This document shows, piece after piece, positions 42,751 to 53,995 of a DNA stretch of 64,000 nt. The translations under genes and the position numbers were made by a program. The stretch spans positions 38,645-102,644 of the forward strand of contig CAJQUW010001986.1 in NCBI GenBank assembly GCA_907163375.1, written 5' to 3'. Origin of the DNA: Prostheceraeus crozeri (taxonomy: Eukaryota; Platyhelminthes; Polycladida; Euryleptidae). Each line of letters begins with the position of its first letter. Positions within the stretch are counted from its first letter, which is position 1. The notes under the pieces were generated by a model. It saw nothing but the letters and a program-made list of their open reading frames with translations, was not told where the DNA came from and did not search any database.

Positions 42751-43929
42751 ATGGCTAACGATAAAAACCGCAAATTTCATATCAAGATGTGCACATGTGG
42801 GCGAATAAATCGCAGTGCGGACGCCAAGGCTCATGTCAAGAAGGCGGGCACCGACCACATGATTATCCTGAATAGGGTTGCGTGTGTGAAGTGTAGAGTG
42901 TTGAAGGGTGATGAGGATGAGGCGCGTTTTTACAGAGTGCATGCTGACTGTAGTGGAGGTTTGGTGAATGACTTGAGATTCACGCAGTTGATTGTGGAAG
43001 AGAGGGAGCGAATGTTGGCGATAGAGCGAGAGGGCAAGGTTGAGAATGTTGTTGAGAATGTTGTTGAGAATGATGAGTCGGCGAGAGCAGTTGCGTCGTT
43101 GGAAGCTGAGATTGGGCGAAAGAGAGTGCTTGAGAGTGATGATGAGGATGATGTGGATCTAGATAGGGAGCGTGTGAGGAAGCGTGTGAGGAAGTTGAGC
43201 TCTTCGTCGTCGGAGGTGTCAAACATTGTCATCACCGACCCCCCGAAGAGCTCATCTTCCCCAAAAGTGAAGAGTGGTGGGATTCGTATGCAATCGGCGA
43301 GGTGGTTGAAGGATGAAGAGAAGAAGCATGTTTCGCAGCAGATGGCGCATGATTTGTTGGTGAATAAGTATGAGAGTTTGAAGAAGGTGAAGGATGAAGT
43401 TGTGAAGGAGTTGGATGAGTTGAAAAAGAAGGAACTGAAGTCGAAGGAGGTAGCGGATGAGAATATTAGAATGAGGCGTAGTGTGACTGATTTGAAGAGT
43501 AAGACGCGAGAGTTGGAAGAGAAGAATGATGAGTGTGAGAAGAGGGCGAGTGCTGCAGAGAGTAGAATGAGAGATGCAGAAGCGAAGTTTGAGGAGATGA
43601 TGAAGGAGATGAGTGTGTTGAGAGCGAGGAATGTTGAGTTGGAGAGGACTGTGGCTCGGCGGGGTGATGAGAGGCAGGCGTATGAGAAGTTGGAGCGCAT
43701 GAGGGATGAGTGGAATCGTGTGAATGAGGATCGTTTGTTTGAATTTCGCATCCCTATTCGGGATAATCATTTGGACGGCGAAGTACTCGTGAATCAAAAT
43801 GTAGACGAGTCCATCATTTGTTATAACGGCCATCCGACGAAAAAGTGCCTACACGCCAGCCTGAGAATGCGCGGTCATCTGAAAAAATTTTCTATTCGGA
43901 GGCGCGCGAGACTGCCAAAGGATGGCTAA
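42751..43929 (+). CDS. Coiled-coil protein with N-terminal Cys cluster (element C)
   Basis: Third copy, about 390 residues from the Met after the acceptor TTATCTTACAG. It matches the P copies apart from a few substitutions and a different last ~25 residues. CTCG, CVKC and HADC are kept, as are the basic cluster and the coiled coil. A TATA box is at about 42,119, a donor GAG|GTAAGC at about 42,168, a 60-nt intron at 43,934-43,993 and a stem-loop variant at 44,046. Confidence 0.6.
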   Translation: MANDKNRKFHIKMCTCGRINRSADAKAHVKKAGTDHMIILNRVACVKCRVLKGDEDEARFYRVHADCSGGLVNDLRFTQLIVEERERMLAIEREGKVENVVENVVENDESARAVASLEAEIGRKRVLESDDEDDVDLDRERVRKRVRKLSSSSSEVSNIVITDPPKSSSSPKVKSGGIRMQSARWLKDEEKKHVSQQMAHDLLVNKYESLKKVKDEVVKELDELKKKELKSKEVADENIRMRRSVTDLKSKTRELEEKNDECEKRASAAESRMRDAEAKFEEMMKEMSVLRARNVELERTVARRGDERQAYEKLERMRDEWNRVNEDRLFEFRIPIRDNHLDGEVLVNQNVDESIICYNGHPTKKCLHASLRMRGHLKKFSIRRRARLPKDG

Positions 43930-44045
43930 CTTGGTAAGTGAAAAGTAAATAAGATAGTATATCCTATTCTAATACATATCATTTTCATTGCAGATCTTTG
44001 CCCGCCTTCACCACCCCATAAATTCACTCCCGAGAACGAACCATC

Positions 44046-44061
44046 GACTCTCTTAAGGGCC
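44046..44061 (+). terminator. Histone-type stem-loop variant after the coiled-coil gene (element C)
   Basis: GACTCTCTTAAGGGCC-ACC. The only one of the eight copies that departs from consensus. Confidence 0.4.
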
Positions 44062-44228
44062 ACCTTGGGACAAGACATGATAGAACCTCCACGCGGTTTG
44101 CCCTGGACAGTCTTCAGACTGGCGAATATTATAATCATTAAGTTGAATCTGATATCAGTCAACTTGAACGTTGCGTCACGTTAGAGGGGTATATAAACCC
44201 TTGCCTCTCATTTCATTTCATTTCAATC

Positions 44229-44495
44229 ATGCAGACGCCGAACAGTCAAGTCAGCTCTCCTCGCGGACCGCAGTTAAGGCCGCGAAATTTATTTGAGGAG
44301 TTTGTCAGGCTAGAGGAGCAAGACAGAGTCCACAATAATCTTGCTCGGATTGGCAATCCCATGACAGCAACTGCTGTCAATCCAACGGAATGGCGCTACA
44401 TTCCACATTTTAGCCATGTGCCAGTTAGTGTGGAAGTCGACAGTGCTACCAAAGAGAGAGTCAAAGACTCTCTCAGCAGAATTGGTAGGGTGTAA
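44229..44495 (+). CDS. Short gene 1: 88-residue protein (element C, intact)
   Basis: It starts MQTPNSQVSSPRGPQLRPRN, continues LFEEFVRLEEQDRVHNNLAR and WRYIPHFSHVPVSVEV, and ends KDSLSRIGRV. It is charged and probably helical in the middle. TATATAA lies about 38 bp before the ATG, and a histone-type stem-loop starts 29 nt after the stop. The compact layout (TATA, tiny frame, stem-loop, inverted repeat, next TATA) is the same as for short gene 2. No family is recognised. The start is the first ATG after the TATA box. Confidence 0.6.
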   Translation: MQTPNSQVSSPRGPQLRPRNLFEEFVRLEEQDRVHNNLARIGNPMTATAVNPTEWRYIPHFSHVPVSVEVDSATKERVKDSLSRIGRV

Positions 44496-44524
44496 GATGA
44501 CGTTACTCCCGAGAACGAACCACC

Positions 44525-44540
44525 GGCTCTCTTAAGGGCC
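44525..44540 (+). terminator. Histone-type stem-loop after short gene 1 (element C)
   Basis: GGCTCTCTTAAGGGCC-ACC, 29 nt after the TAA; followed by GGGGCAAGATTTGATAG. Confidence 0.65.
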
Positions 44541-44761
44541 ACCATGGGGCAAGATTTGATAGAACCTCCTCGCGGTTTGCCCTGGGCAGTCTTCGGACTG
44601 GCGAATACTATCATTAAGTTGAATCTGCTATCAGTCAACTTGAACGTTATGCAGTCGATTGCTATCCCTGAAGCATTCTGATTCGCTGTTGAGCAATTCA
44701 TTGTTGAAAACCCTATATAAGCCAGAAGATTGTAGCGCTTCTCATTCAATTTCAAGTCACG

Positions 44762-45016
44762 ATGGAAGCGACATCTGCCAACAGCATTCCCGTCTTCATC
44801 GATGAAGACAACGCCATTCCCGAGTTCGTCATCCTCGACGAGTGGGATGAAGAGGATGACAAGAAGGGGAAGATCAAGAGGATCGTTTGGACGGATCAGG
44901 TATGGACTCCGAATACCACTCGCATCCGAAAGGTGCCAGATGCACCACCACGGCTTAGGCGGCACAGGGTCTATGAGAACCTAACCGTCATACCCATTGA
45001 CTATTCAAGCCAATAG
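44762..45016 (+). CDS. Short gene 2: acidic 84-residue protein (element C)
   Basis: Intact copy, one residue different from 34,832-35,086 (V for I after PEF). TATA at about 44,714 and stem-loop 32 nt after the stop. The arrangement is as in arm 2. Confidence 0.6.
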   Translation: MEATSANSIPVFIDEDNAIPEFVILDEWDEEDDKKGKIKRIVWTDQVWTPNTTRIRKVPDAPPRLRRHRVYENLTVIPIDYSSQ

Positions 45017-45048
45017 TCAAAACTTGTTACTCCCGAGAACGAACCACC

Positions 45049-45064
45049 GGCTCTCTTAAGGGCC
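45049..45064 (+). terminator. Histone-type stem-loop after short gene 2 (element C)
   Basis: GGCTCTCTTAAGGGCC-ACC, then GGGGCAAGACATGATAG, a possible U7-type downstream element. Confidence 0.65.
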
Positions 45065-45169
45065 ACCATGGGGCAAGACATGATAGAACCTCCTCGCGGT
45101 TTGCCCTGGGCAGTCTTCGGACTGGCGAATACTATCATTAAGTTGAATCTGCTATCAGTCAACTTGAAC

Positions 45170-45399
45170 GTTGCAAATGAAGTTCGGTGTAATACTTCCT
45201 TTCGACGGGCGTTCCTGTAAAGGGCGGCGGTGAAACCCGTAGCTATGTATATCGCAAGGGACATTCGGCAATGGTCAATCTTGTTAAACCTCTCTGCGTC
45301 ATGTTCGCAAGTGATTGCCTCTGTCTCAACGTAGTATGCATTCGCGTCAGGGCGACATTTAGCCAACTGTCGAAGGTTGCCTAAAACTTTCCATTGCAT
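45170..45399 (-). CDS. Unrecognised minus-strand frame (element C)
   Basis: Same frame as 24,938-25,168, with one or two residue changes (CEHD for CKHD). Confidence 0.3.
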
Positions 45400-45515
45400 A
45401 CGTTATGAGAACCATGAGTTCTACCTGTCTCTATCAATGAGACGAATTGATGAATGGGATGAAATGGGAGGACACTCACGCGCCACACGCAACATAACAT
45501 ACTTCTCTCTTCCAT

Positions 45516-46130
45516 AGTCTAACAAGCTCTTTACACATGGATCGCAGTCGATTGCTATCCCTGTATCAGAAGTGTAAGCTATCTTAATTTTATTTGACAC
45601 TATTTCATCTACCGTAATCGTCCATATGAAATGTTTTAAGATTTACAAGTTAGACTAGCGTGCTACTATTTCCAAATGAAAAAGTATACATGGTTAAATC
45701 ATCCACTTAAGCCCATCCGTAGTCTAACAAGCTCTTTACACATGGATCGCAGTCGATTGCTATCCCTGTATCAGAAGTGTAAGCTATCTTAATTTTATTT
45801 GACACTATTTCATCTACCATCATCGTCCATATGAAATGTTTTAAGATTTACAAGTTAGACTAAGCGTGCTACTATTTCCAAATGAAAAAGTATACATGGT
45901 TAAATCATCCACTTAAGCCCATCCGTAGTCTAACAAGCTCTTTACACATGGATCGCAGTCGATTGCTATCCCTGTATCAGAAGTGTAAGCTATCTTAATT
46001 TTATTTGACACTATTTCATCTACCATCATCGCCCATATGAAATGTTTTAAGATTTACAAGTTAGACTAAGTGTGCTACTATTTCCAAATGAAAATGTATA
46101 CATGGTTAAATCATCCACTGAAGCCCCATT
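45516..46130 (+). repeat. ~206-bp tandem repeat, three units
   Basis: Units begin TAGTCTAACAAGCTCTTTAC and contain GATCGCAGTCGATTGCTATC, TTTATTTGACACTATTTC and AAAGTATACATGG. Starts are near 45,516, 45,721 and 45,927. Element P has a single related unit in each arm (near 25,287). Confidence 0.75.
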
Positions 46131-46176
46131 CAATTAAGTCAGTATGAAAGCAAAGATAAGACGAAATAAAAATTTA

Positions 46177-46624
46177 TTATGGCATGTATTTCAAAAGGTC
46201 TTCATCGTCAATATCGTCCCAGAGTCTGGCTTCACATAGATAACAAAAACAGTTCAGTTGCTTTAATCGTTCTTCCACTGCGAGCCTCACTTTGTCAATA
46301 TACTCCCACTCCGCCATAGTTCGTGGCTGGGAGTTAGGGGTGTACCACTCCCATAATTGGTGGAGGAATTTCGTGCTGGTGATCTCCATCACATCGTCAG
46401 TATCGTACTGGAGATACTTCCACCTCACGCCTGTTAAGTCGGGACACTCCTTCTCGCATACACTCTCTTCGTTGTCCGCTGGTAATGACAACTTTCAGAT
46501 ATTGTCCAGTCGGTACACCTTCTCTACCTTCCCCTTCGTTGGGGCGTTTGGTGCAGCGAGCGCCTTTGGTGTTGAGGATGGAGAAGAGAATTTTGTGTTT
46601 GGTGTTGTCGGAGGGCTTGTCATG
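46177..46624 (-). pseudogene. Unrecognised gene next to polymerase (element C)
   Basis: The main frame (46,177-46,491) has 104 residues reading VRWKYLQYDTDDVMEITSTK, LHQLWEWYTPN and CFCYLCEARLWDDIDDEDLL, mildly acidic with three close cysteines. Upstream to 46,624 a proline/serine-rich start MTSPPTTPNTKFSSP fits the same gene. It is divergent from the polymerase gene with about 240 bp between, enough for two promoters. No family is recognised; probably broken, with about one break. Confidence 0.4.
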
Positions 46625-46720
46625 TTGACTGTGAATAATAACTTTGAAATGTTTTCTAATTCTTAAGTATCAACAAGCAACCAATCAGAATGAACATCCA
46701 ATGAATGATGAATACGAAAG

Positions 46721-46727
46721 TATATAT
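46721..46727 (+). promoter_or_regulatory. TATA box of the polymerase gene (element C)
   Basis: TATATAT, about 140 bp before the start codon. Confidence 0.4.
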
Positions 46728-46862
46728 GTAAAGTGACATTCGTGTCATTTCACTCTGTCTTTGTGACATATAAGTGAAGTGTTCTCTGGCGTACAAGTGA
46801 ACTGCTCTCTCGTGAAGTCTCTATCTTGTTGAAGTATCAACCTTAAACTCGATTTCGTTAAA

Positions 46863-49800
46863 ATGGTAAGTTGAAAATTTCTTCACTCATCTCCCTCAAA
46901 CGTGTGGCTAATAGCATCTTCCTCAATTTCAGGCATCAACTTCATTGCCAACGCCCTCCCTTCTCGAGGAAAGTTTAGAGTTGTTGAGTCAAGCAGGTTG
47001 TAACAATACACTGAGACTTGAACAGAGATGATAGAATGATTTCTCTTTCAGGTGATGTGAGTTCCAGCTCAGGACTCTCGCGACAAGGCAACGAGTGGGA
47101 ATGTGCCGACTGCGGACATATGTTTACAAGGAAGCACAGTCTCTTTCGACACATCAGACAACGTGTGTGTCAACGCAAAGCGGCGTCAATCTCCGGAGGT
47201 GAAGTTGATTCTGACGATGACATCTCCTTTCCTTGCGATTTGTGCCCTCTTTCTTTTGATAGTCACTTTCAGCGATCTTCGCACAGACTTCAACACACGC
47301 ATGCAAATGATCACTACACCAACGGTACCTCTACCATCTCCCTCATTAATGTTTCACACAATAATTTAGTACGCGACTACTGCATGGAGTCATATACTCA
47401 AATAGTAGATTTTCCTGAGTGGCTCCTTCAAAATTCTAACATTATCGAAGCGCTCTTCAACAATTTAGACAATTTTAGAATGAAGGCGCTCATCTACCTC
47501 AAACTAAAATATATTAAGATAGATTTTCAAACGGGTCAAGTGACGGAGAGAATACAGTTTCATGTTCCTTCCTCTTCCGCAACTGAAGTTGTAGACTGCG
47601 AGTTTTGGCTAAATTTTCACATTCAATGTTTAAAATCAAATGCAGATAAAAATTCAATGAACGCGACAGCGCTCTCATTTTTGATGGTTTGGACTCAGCC
47701 ATATTCAAAATTTCCCTATTAGAAAGTCATGCAGCTCGAGGTACATTTAAACTACCAAAAACGTTGTATAATAAGAAAGCTGTCATTAATGTCGATTGTA
47801 AATCACAGTGTTTCAAATATGCAGTCCTATCCATCCTTCACTATAATGATATCAACGCGCATCGAGATCGCACCTATAGCTATAGACAGTGGGAGGATGA
47901 ACTAGACTTTGAAGGTTGTGATAGTGACAACATGAAAATCAAAGATGTAGAAACGTTCGAAAAACATAATAAGATTAAAATTGTCGTTCACGTGTGGGAG
48001 AAGGGGTTGAATGGTGCCCGCTATAATTCACGTTCAACTTGTTATGAACGTGTAGTCAACCTCTTATTAGTAAAACAAGATGATAGCGAGGAATGGCACT
48101 ACTGTGGTATTCCCAAAATCTCTCGCTTGTATACACACTTGGGGCACTCTAAAAGAGGTGAACATTTTGTATGCGACCGCTGCATCCGCTCCTTTTGGAG
48201 TAAAGATAAATTTGAAACTCACTATGAATGGTGCAAGCGAGGTAAATTACAAATGGAACGCATGCGCAAAGATAAAATATTTTCACATAGGGATAATGGT
48301 GACGAATTAAGTCCCCTGCGTATCATTTACGCAGACATAGAATGCTACATTGATGATATCATCCACAAACCAGCAGCCATATCCTGCTATGAAGTATGGC
48401 ATGACCACTTTAGGAATAGACAAAACAAAATGCATACTTGGCAAGGTGAAGATTGTATTTCAAAATTTCTAGAATTTCTCGATAAAGCTGCTAAATTTCA
48501 ACAATCATATGATTCCCAATTGCAGCGTAAGTCACTACATATGTCAGATGAAGACAAACAGAAATTTGAAAGTTGCACATCGTGCCCTAAATGTCATAAA
48601 ACGTTTGATGACGATAAAATTAAGAAAGTGCGTGATCATGATCACATCACTGGTAAATTTAGAAACGCACTGCTCCAAATGTAACTTTTCACTTAGGTTG
48701 AGACGTCGTGTACTACCCGTCATTTTTCATAACTTTAAGGGCTATGACAGTCATATGCTCATAAAAGGAGGGTTGAGCCAGATGAAATCGTGGCAGTTCA
48801 ATGTTATAGCACAAACGAGAGAAAAATTCATGGCAATGACAGCAAAAGTACCAGTAGATAAAACTAAAGAAAATAAGACAGTCTTCTTCGAAATAAAATT
48901 TTTAGATTCATTTCAATTCATGTCAGCGTCACTAGCTTCTCTCGTTCGAAATCTCAAGTCTCTTCCCCATAGTCAAACTTTGAAGAAACACTATCCAAAC
49001 TTAACGGATGACATGATCACTCGCAAAGGAGTCTTTCCCTATGCGTATTTTAGCTCAATGTCTAAACTAAATGAAACAACCCTTCTTCCATTGACAAATT
49101 CCAAACGATTTGACGGGTGAAGATTGTCCAGTAGAGGACTATGAACATGCTCAAGAGGCATGGTTAAAATTTGATTGTAAAACGTTTGGCGATTATATGA
49201 TCGCTTACTTAGAATTAGATGTCATTTTGCTGGCTGATGTCTTTCAGGAATTTCGACGAGTGGCATTAGAAGAAGACAAATTAGATCCTGTCCACTTTGT
49301 CAGTCTACCAGCCATGTCCTTTAAATCAGCCTTTAAAATGACTGGTGAGACCATCCATCTCTTACAAGACCCGGAGATGTATAACATATTTGAGCGCGGA
49401 ATACGCGGTGGTCTCACATTTGTAAATAAACATCATATAAAATCTGAAACAGTAGGTGATGATCATATCCACCTAAAGTACTATGACCAAAATAATTTAT
49501 ATGGCAGTTCACTGTCTAAACCACTACCTCATTCCGAGTTTAGTTGGTTAAATCAAGATGAGCTTGAGTATTACTCCAACCCTTCAAACATACTGAAGAT
49601 TCCAGATGAAGGTGATTGGGGATATTATTTTGAAGTGGATTTTATTTATCCAAATAGCATTAAAAATAAAACTGCTGATTTCCCACTCGCACCTGAATCT
49701 GGTGAAGTGACTGAAGATATGTTTTCACCATTCATGTCACAATTTCATAATAACTTAACAGAGTGTGGACAGCCAAGGTACAAACCATGCCGCAAACTTT

Positions 49801-50835
49801 TACTCACCCAATATGATAAGAAAAATTATCTCGTACACTTCTGCATATTAAAATTCTATTTAGAAATGGGCATGCTTCTAAAGTCAGTTCACCGCATTAT
49901 CAAATTTAGACAGAAAGCCTTCCTCAAACCCTACATAGATAGTAACAGTCAAAAACGTGCACTCGCCCAAAATAATTTTGAAAAGGATTTTTATAAATAT
50001 AAGAATAACAGTCTTTTTTGGAAAGACCATGGAGGATGTTAGAAAACGTATGAACTACAAACTAGTCGTTGATGAACAAAAATATCACAAATTGACCTCA
50101 TCACCTCTTTTCACTGATAGAGACATCATCGATGAGGATCTTGTAGGTGTTAAAATGATAAAATCTGAAGTTGAGTTGTGCAAACCCATCTATATTGGGC
50201 AAGCCGTTTTAGATTATTCGAAGCTTGAAATGTATCAACTCTTCTACAAAATATTAAAACCGTGCCCTCTTGTAAAAGAGGTTCGCTTGTTGGGTGGTGA
50301 TACAGATAGTTTCTTTTTAGGAATTACCACTCAAAAAGATTTAAAATTTAATGAAGTAGCTAAGTCATTAGAAAAATATTTCGACACATCTAACTACAAT
50401 CCCACTCATCCACTCTATTCCATACAGAATAAAGCCAAACTTGGTTGTTTTAAGGATGAAACAGCAGGAAAGGAAATAGATGAAATGATTCTCCTCCGTC
50501 CTAAAATGTATTCCATGAAATTAAAAGAATGTGCAGATAGTATTAAGCGTGCTAAAGGTATATCAAAATCCATTGTTCACAAAATGAAACATCGGTCCTA
50601 TAAGAAGGCCTATAGAAATAAAACTATAACGTTTGTCAATATGACAATCTTAAAATCTCAAGTTCATACTATGAAAACGTACACGTTCAAGAAACGAGCG
50701 CTTTCAGCATGGGAGGATAAGAGGTGTTGGATAGGACATAACACATCTCTTCCACATGGACATCCTGACACAAACATACCTCCACCCAAAAGAATAAAAC
50801 TCACGCTACCACATTCAGGAGATGTATTGACATAA
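46863..50835 (+). pseudogene. Protein-primed family B DNA polymerase (element C), broken
   Basis: The start codon at 46,863-46,865 is followed at once by a 67-nt intron (46,866-46,932), as in the 235-residue gene of the arms. Two C2H2 fingers follow (CADCGHMFTRKHSLFRHI; CDLCPLSFDSHFQRSSH). The catalytic part shows YADIECYID, HDHITGKF, FHNFKGYDSHML, LDSFQFMSASL, ELDVILLADVF, motif A YYDQNNLYGS, SLFGKTMEDVRK (motif B), GGDTDSFF (motif C) and LGCFKDE. It should replicate the linear element by protein priming. About four or five breaks. An AATAAA follows at 50,993. Confidence 0.85.
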
Positions 50836-51014
50836 TCAACTTTAACTCAGTATTTTGATGTTGCTTTTTGTAGATATACATGGTTGTTTTATGTATCGCA
50901 TGAGATCGTTTCTTCCTTGTGAATATATGCCTACAGTCAGCTCATTCCCCCTATATCTGTGAAAAGAATTTTTCATATACATATTTTTATTTCAATAAAC
51001 ATATCATAATGACT

Positions 51015-52574
51015 TCACTTTGTTTTCCGAAACACTAAAGTTACGAGGGATTTAGTGTCTTTCACATGGATGCACTCATGTAGACCATTGGTAATTTTGA
51101 TAGCAATAGAGGGTATAGTTTGTTTGATAACAGGATGGTAGAAAATAGGTTCAAACATCTTCTCGACTATTCCATATGAAGCGTCTTTATCATGAATGAA
51201 ATCACGTAAAATGTATTCTTTTTTCTCACCAACAGAAATAGGTAGAATCAAATCACTTTGAATGTAAAGGTGCTGTTCATGTTTATCAAGTGTCATTGGT
51301 GTTTCTATACCAATTGTATGCGCAGCAGTAAACACAGTTTGTAGCATTGAAAAACCAAAGAGTTTTTTCAAATTTTTACTCAATTGACATTGAATGTCAT
51401 TGCCCAGTTTCAGAACAACGCGTTGATTTCAATTGAAAACAAAATGTGGTGTGTCTTTACATCATATTTACTTTTCATCACATGCTTCAACTTCTGTTGT
51501 ATATAAGGATTTACTACATGAATGAAGCTTTCAACTGTATGATATAGACGCGGCATTATATTGATAGCAACTTTAGATTCTTCATAAGACTGGTAAATTT
51601 TCTTGATGCGATCGCCATAGATGTCCACCCACCATTCATCATTAACTGAATCAGCTTTAGTGTGATATTCATGAGAAGCATACACTACACCGCTTCGAAT
51701 AATAGGTGTATAATGTCTTACAAAATGGCGCAAGGTTGGAGAGAAATAAACTGTAAGTTTGTCATTATATTTCTGAATAACCAACTTATTTTTGTCCGCC
51801 ATAATTTTCTCTCCATACTTCTTACCCACAGTCTCATTCCATCGTTTTACTAACTCAATAAGTGATAAAGGTTGAACACCACGCTTTTTCAAAATGATGC
51901 GTTTCTTCGCATTCTACAACATCTTCATCAAATATTTTAAATCTATAATGAAATTTGTTGATTCGATTTGAATAAACTTTTTTAACATTTGCAGTAGCAA
52001 TTGACGTTAGATGTAGTCCATGACCAAAACCAAGATGTGGATAGAATTCATTATCCAACCTCAGTGTAAGACCTTTAGTAAAAGACTGAAAGCGAAGGAA
52101 CTGTCTCCCACTCCAATGATAGATAGTAAACTCATAAGCTCTCTGATTTTTATTCTTTATGATGGAAGTAATACCACTATTGAATGCCTTAATAATTTTC
52201 TCATTCCCAAATGGTTCATAAGAATCTTATTTTATCTGAATCCATTCATAGTTCCACTTTCCATCTGATGTTAAATTGTATGGGAACTGGAATGCATTAT
52301 TCATCGTTATTCCATCATGGGTGCGAGGAGTCAATATCATTTCTTCCAAATCATTCGCATTCTGAATATTGCTATCATAGCAAATACTAGAAACACCAAC
52401 TTCCCATTCACCTTCTAAATGCAGTGGCCGATTTAATTCTACTCGATAGTCTGATGGTTTATTTTTGGGAAATTTATTCATAGAAGCATTACTGGGCAAG
52501 TAGATTAGAAACGAGTCCTTATTTTCACTTTCCATATTATTCACATTGGAAAATATATTAGCATACTTTTGCAT
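51015..52574 (-). pseudogene. Second penton-like gene (element C), broken
   Basis: The start reads SFLIYLPSNASMNKFPKNKP, then LEGEWEVGVSSICYDSN, the Polinton minor capsid (penton) N-terminal pattern. Further frames give YSPTLRHF-type strands (VYFSPTLRHFVRHYTPII) and YHPVIKQTIPSIAIKITNG near the end. It lies directly downstream of another penton-like gene on the same strand and shares its N-terminal pattern, so it is probably a tandem paralogue. Three or so breaks. Confidence 0.5.
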
Positions 52575-53972
52575 TAACTCTTCATTCGGAAATGGAGTGT
52601 AATACTTGTCACAGCATCTTTATGAAAAGGAATCAACGCACCAGCATCATCATAAATTGCAATATCAATTTGTGGGATGTAGTTTGATTTCAGCTTTGTA
52701 TAATGCACTTTCTTGAAAGTATGCTCAGATAAAATACTGCAGCTTTTTGGCTGGTATGGTATCATTGCTAGCAATGGAGCTTCAACATCTCCCACACGTA
52801 CATCTTCACCAATATGGGAATATATCTGAAAATAGTTAATACGACGCGATAGCGACATGTCTGCGCTAGCTTTGGTTACAGTACCACTTTTAAAGATATT
52901 TTGATCAAAACCCAAAATGTCCATTAGAGTTTTATCCATAATTAGTTCAATACCTTTTCCACTTATAGTGAGAGACAAGGTACCTTCTTTTTCAGAAAAT
53001 GAAATATGTTGCTCATTAATCACTTCATTTAAATAATCTACAACCAATTTAACCGAAGTAATAATGCGAGGCATCAACACTCTTGTTTCATGTAAGATAC
53101 CACTAAAGGCTCTAACACACTTTCTGTATAAAGATACGGTCCATTCTGTATCAAATTGATTTGGCCTTTCACATGGTAAATGTTTGCATATCAGATTTTC
53201 CATGAACAGCTGCAGAACGATGTCGTAAGAACTGATGAAAATCTTTTGAACAAACTAATACTAGATCATCATCATTTAATTTACTAATTGCAAAATGATT
53301 AGATGATTTGATATAAGTCAATGTTGCCACTTGTTTACCATCAACTCGAAGGAGATAATTAAATTTCTTCAATAATGTTTCAGGAGTCATGTTTGTCTTT
53401 CTTGGCTTAATCACAATCTTCTTCACCAACGTCTTCTCATTTCTTGGAATAAGATCTACATAATAAGCTTCCTCTCGATATATTAACTGTTTATGACCAC
53501 TTATGTGGTAATTAACGTTAAAATTATCATAGCTTGTTAAGGCGCTAGCGAGGTAACCTAAATCATTTCTTAAACTTGGACTTAAACCAACAATCCAATC
53601 TTTCTCAACTACATGATGTACATAATTATAATCATCATTGTGCGGAGTAAATTGGACAATATGTTTACACGCTTTATTCAAGAAATCATATATAAACTTT
53701 TTACATGATAAGAGATCTTTCTTTGGCCACTGTGGAATGTATACTCGGCAGCCCTTTTCACATTGGTAAGCAGCTGTGCGTCTCATATTAATAGTCATCA
53801 CCTCATGATCAAAAGTATAGACACAGTTGCTATAAACAAGTTGAGTGACACCCACTTCCTAATTTCCATTTAGCTGTTGTGTATGATCAATGGGAGTAGA
53901 AAAGAGTGCGGCTCGATTACTAGCAAATCTCTCTGTAGCCGCATTGCTAAGCAAAATATGATAAAACGACAT
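52574..53972 (-). pseudogene. Penton-like minor capsid protein (element C), broken
   Basis: It begins MSFYHILLSNAATERFASNR and has EVGVTQLVYSNCVYTFDHE, CRVYIPQWPKKDLLSCKKF and, towards the end, YFQIYSHIGEDVRVGD, APLLAMIPYQ, YIPQIDIAIYDDAGALIPF and ITLHFR. The end resembles the Polinton minor capsid consensus (VYSDIxxxxxVGDxxxPLLRxVP...LHFR). In virions this single jelly-roll protein would form five-fold vertices. Length (about 465 codons) suits the family. About two breaks. Confidence 0.65.
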
Positions 53973-53995
53973 TTTTATATTGCTAATCTGCAACT

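Noticed and set aside
20499-45650. Idea that the three near-identical arms are an assembly error
   Set aside because: The arms differ in satellite length, in a 125-bp segment, in the LINE insert and in subterminal unit number, and P has an exact 6-bp duplication in a continuing LINE. Long reads would still be worth having.
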